Positions 61,032 through 64,000 of a DNA stretch of 64,000 bases are shown one piece after another. The stretch lies in NCBI GenBank assembly GCA_943912335.1, contig CALTUD010000013.1:34746-98745 (forward strand), in the 5' to 3' direction. A program made the translations under genes and the position numbers. A model generated the notes under the pieces. That model saw only the letters and a list, made by a program, of their open reading frames with translations, ran no database searches and had not been told where the DNA came from. Numbering within the stretch: position 1 is the first letter of the stretch; each line of letters begins with the position of its first letter. This DNA comes from an uncultured Acetobacteraceae bacterium (lineage in GTDB: Bacteria > Pseudomonadota > Alphaproteobacteria > Acetobacterales > Acetobacteraceae).

Positions 61032-61152
61032 CTTCCTTTTCTGAAGAAAAAGAAGAAGCAAAAAGAATTTTGTCCTTCAGGAATCTCAAACCTCGCCGGT
61101 TCTCGATCCCAGACGGACAAGAGTTTTTTGGTTCTTTTTTGCAAAAAAGAAC
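61032..61152. repeat. Intergenic hairpin repeat, family 1, copy 3
   Basis: The first hairpin pairs CTTCCTTTTC with GAAAAAGAAG around TGAA (about 61032-61055). The second is a perfect 22-base palindrome at 61131-61152 made of GTTCTTTTTTG and CAAAAAAGAAC, identical to that at 42581-42602. It ends the T6SS cassette and may terminate transcription. Confidence 0.78.
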
Positions 61153-61167
61153 ACCAACCCCTCCGCC

Positions 61168-61458
61168 TCAAACAGGCGACAGAAACACCACCTCGGAACG
61201 CCCGTTCTCGACCAGATCGGCGATCGCGGCGTTGAACCGCAGCCCGTGCGCCGTGCGCATATGCGCCTGAAAGGCAGCCTCGTCGCGATAGGTCTCCTCG
61301 ACGTGGAAATGGTTCGGCCGGTCGGCGAGCGTGTAGACCACGAAGCGTTCGTTGCCCGGCTCGGCCTCCACGTCCTGCTTCAGGCGACGCAGCAGATCGG
61401 CGACGATCTCCCGCTTGCCGTCGAGCGCCACCATCGTCGCATACAAGGTCACAGTCAT
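61168..61458 (-). CDS. Antibiotic biosynthesis monooxygenase (ABM)-domain protein
   Basis: The 96-residue protein is a single ferredoxin-like ABM domain. Signatures are VTLYATMVALDGKREIVADLLRRL, NERFVVYTLADRPNHFHVEETYRDEAAFQAHM and FNAAIADLV. Small ABM proteins can be quinol monooxygenases or YgiN-like enzymes and often act as dimers. No catalytic residue can be assigned. ATG 61458 stands alone, 65 bp downstream of the cysA stop on the same strand. Confidence 0.85.
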   Translation of the reverse strand: MTVTLYATMVALDGKREIVADLLRRLKQDVEAEPGNERFVVYTLADRPNHFHVEETYRDEAAFQAHMRTAHGLRFNAAIADLVENGRSEVVFLSPV

Positions 61459-61522
61459 CGTCCGCTCCGCATCGATCCCGGACCGGAGAAGGAAACGGAT
61501 ACCGGCGCCGGTCAAGCCGGTC

Positions 61523-62647
61523 TCAGGCGGCGACGAAACCGGGCGCTGCGTCCTCCGGGACCGGCGATCCGGCTCCGTCCGCGAACAGATGCGCAGCGGA
61601 CAGATCCAGCACGCACGCACTGCCGACGGGAATCAACGCCCGGTCGGCCGGCACATGGATCTCGATTCCCGGCTCGGAGACCTGTCTGGCAGGCGCGACG
61701 CGGTAGCGCAGAAACGCCCCGCGCCGGATCGCGCCGATCACCTGCGCAGCCGGGCCGGGACCGGACGAGGGTAGCAGCCCGATCGCATGCGGACGCGCCA
61801 TCACCAGCACCGGACCGTCCGGCACCGAAGCCTGCGGCAGAACGATCCCGGCCTCGCCCCAGGCGCCGTCGAGACGGATCGCGCCGCCCGCGCTTCGGCC
61901 CGGCAGGGACACGGTCTCGCCCAGGAAGCGATGCACGAAGGGCGAGCACGGCGCGTCCTCCAGCATCGCCGGGGTGCCGATCTGCTCGATGCGCCCGTCG
62001 CGCAGGACCGCGATCCGGTCCGCCACCTCCAGCGCCTCCTCCTGGTCGTGGGTGACCAGGATGGAGGTGAGGCCGAGACGGTTGTGCAGCCCGCGCAGCC
62101 AGGTGCGGATCTCCTTGCGCACCAGCGGGTCGAGCGCGCCGAACGGTTCGTCCAGCAGCAGCAGCTCCGGCTCGGTGGCGAGAGCGCGGGCGAGCGACAC
62201 GCGCTGCCGCTGGCCGCCGGAGAGCTGCGAAGGGTAGCGCCTGGCCAGATCGCCGACCTGAACCAGATGCAGCAGGGCGGATACGCGCTCGCGGATCTCG
62301 GCCCGGCCCGGACGTGTGGCGCGAGGCCGCACCTTCAGCCCGAACGCCACGTTGTCGGCCACGCTCATATGCGGGAACAGGGCGTAGTTCTGGAACGCGA
62401 AGCCGATATTGCGGTCCCGGGCCGGAACATGCGTCACGTCGCGCGCGCCGATCCGCACGCTGCCGTCATAGCCCGGCTGGAGCCCGGCGATGATGCGCAG
62501 AAGCGTGGTCTTGCCGGCGCCGGACGGCCCCACCAGCGCCAGGAACTCGCCGCGCGCGACGGCGAGATCGATCCCGCGCACCGCCGGGGTCCGCCCGAAC
62601 ACGCAGGACACGTTCCGAAGTGCGACGCCCATTCCGTCTCCCGTCAT
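61523..62647 (-). CDS. cysA: Sulfate/thiosulfate ABC transporter, ATP-binding protein
   Basis: The 374-residue ATPase has Walker A GPSGAGKTTLLRI, Q-loop AFQNYALFPHM, signature LSGGQRQRVSLARAL, Walker B LLLLDEPFGALD and the switch histidine in VTHDQEEA. A C-terminal TOBE-like domain follows (about 240-374). ATG 62647 overlaps the cysW stop by ATGA; ATG 62632 is an alternative. The neighbouring CysW and CysT permeases identify the sulfate transporter. No binding-protein gene lies in the window. Confidence 0.92.
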   Translation of the reverse strand: MTGDGMGVALRNVSCVFGRTPAVRGIDLAVARGEFLALVGPSGAGKTTLLRIIAGLQPGYDGSVRIGARDVTHVPARDRNIGFAFQNYALFPHMSVADNVAFGLKVRPRATRPGRAEIRERVSALLHLVQVGDLARRYPSQLSGGQRQRVSLARALATEPELLLLDEPFGALDPLVRKEIRTWLRGLHNRLGLTSILVTHDQEEALEVADRIAVLRDGRIEQIGTPAMLEDAPCSPFVHRFLGETVSLPGRSAGGAIRLDGAWGEAGIVLPQASVPDGPVLVMARPHAIGLLPSSGPGPAAQVIGAIRRGAFLRYRVAPARQVSEPGIEIHVPADRALIPVGSACVLDLSAAHLFADGAGSPVPEDAAPGFVAA

Positions 62648-63483
62648 GCCGCAGCGTCCCGTGCCGAAACGGCCCCACCCTGTCGGCGCCATTCCACCAC
62701 GCCGCGCACGGCCACCAGCAGGCCCGACGCCAGCGCCAGAAGAGCCGCCAGGGCGAAGGCGGCGGTGGTCTCGTAGCCATCATACAGCGCCTGGATGCGC
62801 AGCGGCACGGTTTCGGTCAGGCCCGGCACATGCCCGGATACCACTGACACCGCGCCGAACTCGCCCAGGGACCGCGCGGCGCAGAGCAGGATGCCGGACA
62901 GAAGCGCGGCCCCGGCTTCCGGCAGGGTGACGCGGAACAGGATCGGCAGGAAGCCGGCCCCGAGCATGGTCGCGGCTTCCTCCTGCGCCCGGCCGCGCGC
63001 CTCCATCGCCGGCATCACCGTGCGGGTGACGTAGGGAAAGGTCACGAACAAGGTGGCCAGAAGAATGCCGGGCAGGGTGAACACCAGACGGATGCCGTGC
63101 GCGGCGAGGAAGGGCCCGAACCAGCCATGCCGGCCGAACAACAGCACCCAGACCAGACCCGCCACCACGGGCGACACCGAAAGCGGCAGCTCGATCAGCA
63201 CCAGAAGCAGCGCGCGGCCGGGGAAATCGAACCGCGTCAGGGCGAAGGCGGCCAGAAAGCCGCAGGCGGCGTTGATCGGCAGAACGATCGCCGCGACCAG
63301 CAGACTGAGACGGATGGCGGCGCGCGAATCCTCGTCCGCCAGCGTCGCCAGCGCCGCGGGAACGCCCTGGCGCAGCGCCTGCCCGAACAGGACGCCGACC
63401 GGCAGGATCAGCATCAGCAGCACCGCCAGCCAGGCCGCGGCGCTCAGCAGCCACCCGACCGGCGTGATCCGCACGCGGTTCAT
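62644..63483 (-). CDS. cysW: Sulfate/thiosulfate ABC transporter, permease CysW
   Basis: The 279-residue inner-membrane permease has six or seven helices. It contains FPGRALLLVLIELPLSVSPVVAGLVWVLLFG and the coupling EAA-loop EEAATMLGAGFLPILFRVTLPEAGAALLSGILL, followed by ARSLGEFGAVSVVSGH, which is typical of CysW. It sits between cysT (268 bp upstream, an unusually wide gap) and cysA (ATGA overlap). Confidence 0.92.
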   Translation of the reverse strand: MNRVRITPVGWLLSAAAWLAVLLMLILPVGVLFGQALRQGVPAALATLADEDSRAAIRLSLLVAAIVLPINAACGFLAAFALTRFDFPGRALLLVLIELPLSVSPVVAGLVWVLLFGRHGWFGPFLAAHGIRLVFTLPGILLATLFVTFPYVTRTVMPAMEARGRAQEEAATMLGAGFLPILFRVTLPEAGAALLSGILLCAARSLGEFGAVSVVSGHVPGLTETVPLRIQALYDGYETTAAFALAALLALASGLLVAVRGVVEWRRQGGAVSARDAAA

Positions 63484-63755
63484 GACCGTGCTCCGGAGCG
63501 ACCGCCCGTCCGGCCTCGCGGCGTCGGGTGCCGAAGCGAACAGACGGCGAGCACGATCCGGATCGGCCTCATCGCTGCGCCCCGTGCAGCAGGCTCGGAC
63601 GGTGTCGCGCCGTCGCGATCGCCTGCGGGCGCATCACGACGATCGCCGCCCACGCGGCAGGCCCGAACCGGGCGTGCTCCACCACCGCGCTCCGTGCAGC
63701 GCCCGCGGGTGGCGACGATCGGCCATCCCGCTCGCGTGTTTCCCGGCGGGATCAT
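63480..63755 (-). CDS. Doubtful 91-codon ORF filling the cysT-cysW gap
   Basis: The frame starts with an ATG overlapping the cysT stop (ATGA at 63755-63752) and ends with a TGA overlapping the cysW ATG (63483-63480). This double coupling is what a real operon gene would show. Against it, the predicted protein is low-complexity arginine, glycine, proline and alanine. About 26 of 91 codons end in A or T, more than in the neighbouring genes. It may instead be an inserted or decayed spacer. No homology is recognised. Confidence 0.3.
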   Translation of the reverse strand: MIPPGNTRAGWPIVATRGRCTERGGGARPVRACRVGGDRRDAPAGDRDGATPSEPAARGAAMRPIRIVLAVCSLRHPTPRGRTGGRSGARS

Positions 63756-64000
63756 GGCCGCACCCCGCGCAGGGCCGGCAGGCGGCGCCGCAGCACGGTG
63801 ACCAGAAGCAGGCAGACAGACGCGGCCACGAGCATCAACAGACCGATCCCGGCGGCGCCGGCATAATCGTCCTCCGACAGGCGGATCACGATCAGCAGAG
63901 GGGCGATCTCCGAGCGCATCGGGCGGTTGCCGGCGATGAAGATCACGCTGCCGTACTCGCCGACGCCGCGGGCGAAGGCCAGCCCGAAGCCGGTGAGCAG
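63752..64000 (-). CDS. cysT: Sulfate/thiosulfate ABC transporter, permease CysT (C-terminal part)
   Basis: The visible 82 codons encode LLTGFGLAFARGVGEYGSVI and then FIAGNRPMRSEIAPLLIVIRL, followed by a last membrane helix (IGLLMLVAASVCLLLVTVL). The A-R-x-V-G-E-Y-G-S-V-I-F-I-A-G-N segment is the CysT/CysU hallmark after the EAA loop. The N-terminal part lies beyond the window. It is upstream of cysW and cysA in the same leftward operon. Confidence 0.9.
   Translation of the reverse strand: MLTGFGLAFARGVGEYGSVIFIAGNRPMRSEIAPLLIVIRLSEDDYAGAAGIGLLMLVAASVCLLLVTVLRRRLPALRGVRP

Noticed and set aside
1..64000. CRISPR arrays, tRNA or rRNA genes, transposases, integrases, att sites
   Set aside because: None recognised on reading both strands; the only repeats seen are the two intergenic hairpin families.

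Overview
The window is 64 kb of high-GC, gene-dense alphaproteobacterial DNA with no tRNA, rRNA, integrase, insertion sequence or CRISPR array that I can recognise. The sugar-oxidation, sugar-acid and transport content, and intergenic hairpins built on TTCTTTTTTG/CAAAAAAGAA arms, suggest the Acetobacteraceae (acetic acid bacteria). That placement is an inference, not something the sequence proves.

Layout. 1-770: a cut-off gene and a TetR regulator. 768-7868: a leftward glycine/serine operon sdaA-glyA-gcvT-gcvP behind a tandem glycine riboswitch. 8045-12022: a small membrane protein, a ROK repressor and a GH15 glucoamylase/trehalase-type enzyme. 12257-17490: GST, glycosyltransferase, O-antigen-ligase-like protein, COG0523 metal GTPase and WD40 protein in a tightly packed run. 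17593-18942: a soluble globin-sensor chemoreceptor. 19191-26718: an L-arabinose block (galM, L-arabonate dehydratase, araFGH transporter, GntR regulator). 26761-36381: two leftward peptidases, a GH35-like beta-galactosidase, an amino-acid permease and a D-hydroxyproline oxidase, divergent from a pyrroline-hydroxycarboxylate deaminase and a hydroxyproline epimerase. 36412-42514: an AlgE-type porin, DctA symporter and DctB/DctD two-component system. 42625-44207: a PRISE-like SDR and HxlR regulator. 44287-49627: sugar 1-dehydrogenase, dgoA, dgoK, a GntR regulator and alpha-ketoglutarate semialdehyde dehydrogenase. 49718-58752: a GGDEF/EAL protein, radical SAM protein, guanine deaminase, purine permease, CDF zinc exporter and FAD oxidoreductase. 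58814-61015: a type VI secretion effector, immunity and chaperone module. 61168-64000: a small monooxygenase and a sulfate ABC transporter cut by the window end.

How it fits together. L-arabinose (non-phosphorylating route) and 4-hydroxyproline both end at alpha-ketoglutarate semialdehyde, and the dehydrogenase for that intermediate is present once, beside the galactonate genes. Arabinose, galactose and hydroxyproline are the building blocks of plant arabinogalactan proteins and extensins. A beta-galactosidase and two peptidases sit in the hydroxyproline operon, so the 19-50 kb region can be read as a programme for consuming plant hydroxyproline-rich glycoproteins. A shared operator, TTGTC-N-GACAA, lies upstream of the arabinose transporter and on the dgoK start codon.

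The second notable system is the orphan T6SS cassette: a prePAAR-motif effector with a membrane region and a lipase domain, a periplasmic ankyrin protein as likely immunity factor, and a DUF1795/Eag-type chaperone. Other oddities are a sensor globin that seems to lack its haem-binding histidine, a DctD-type regulator that has lost the sigma-54 contact motif, and two families of intergenic hairpin repeats.
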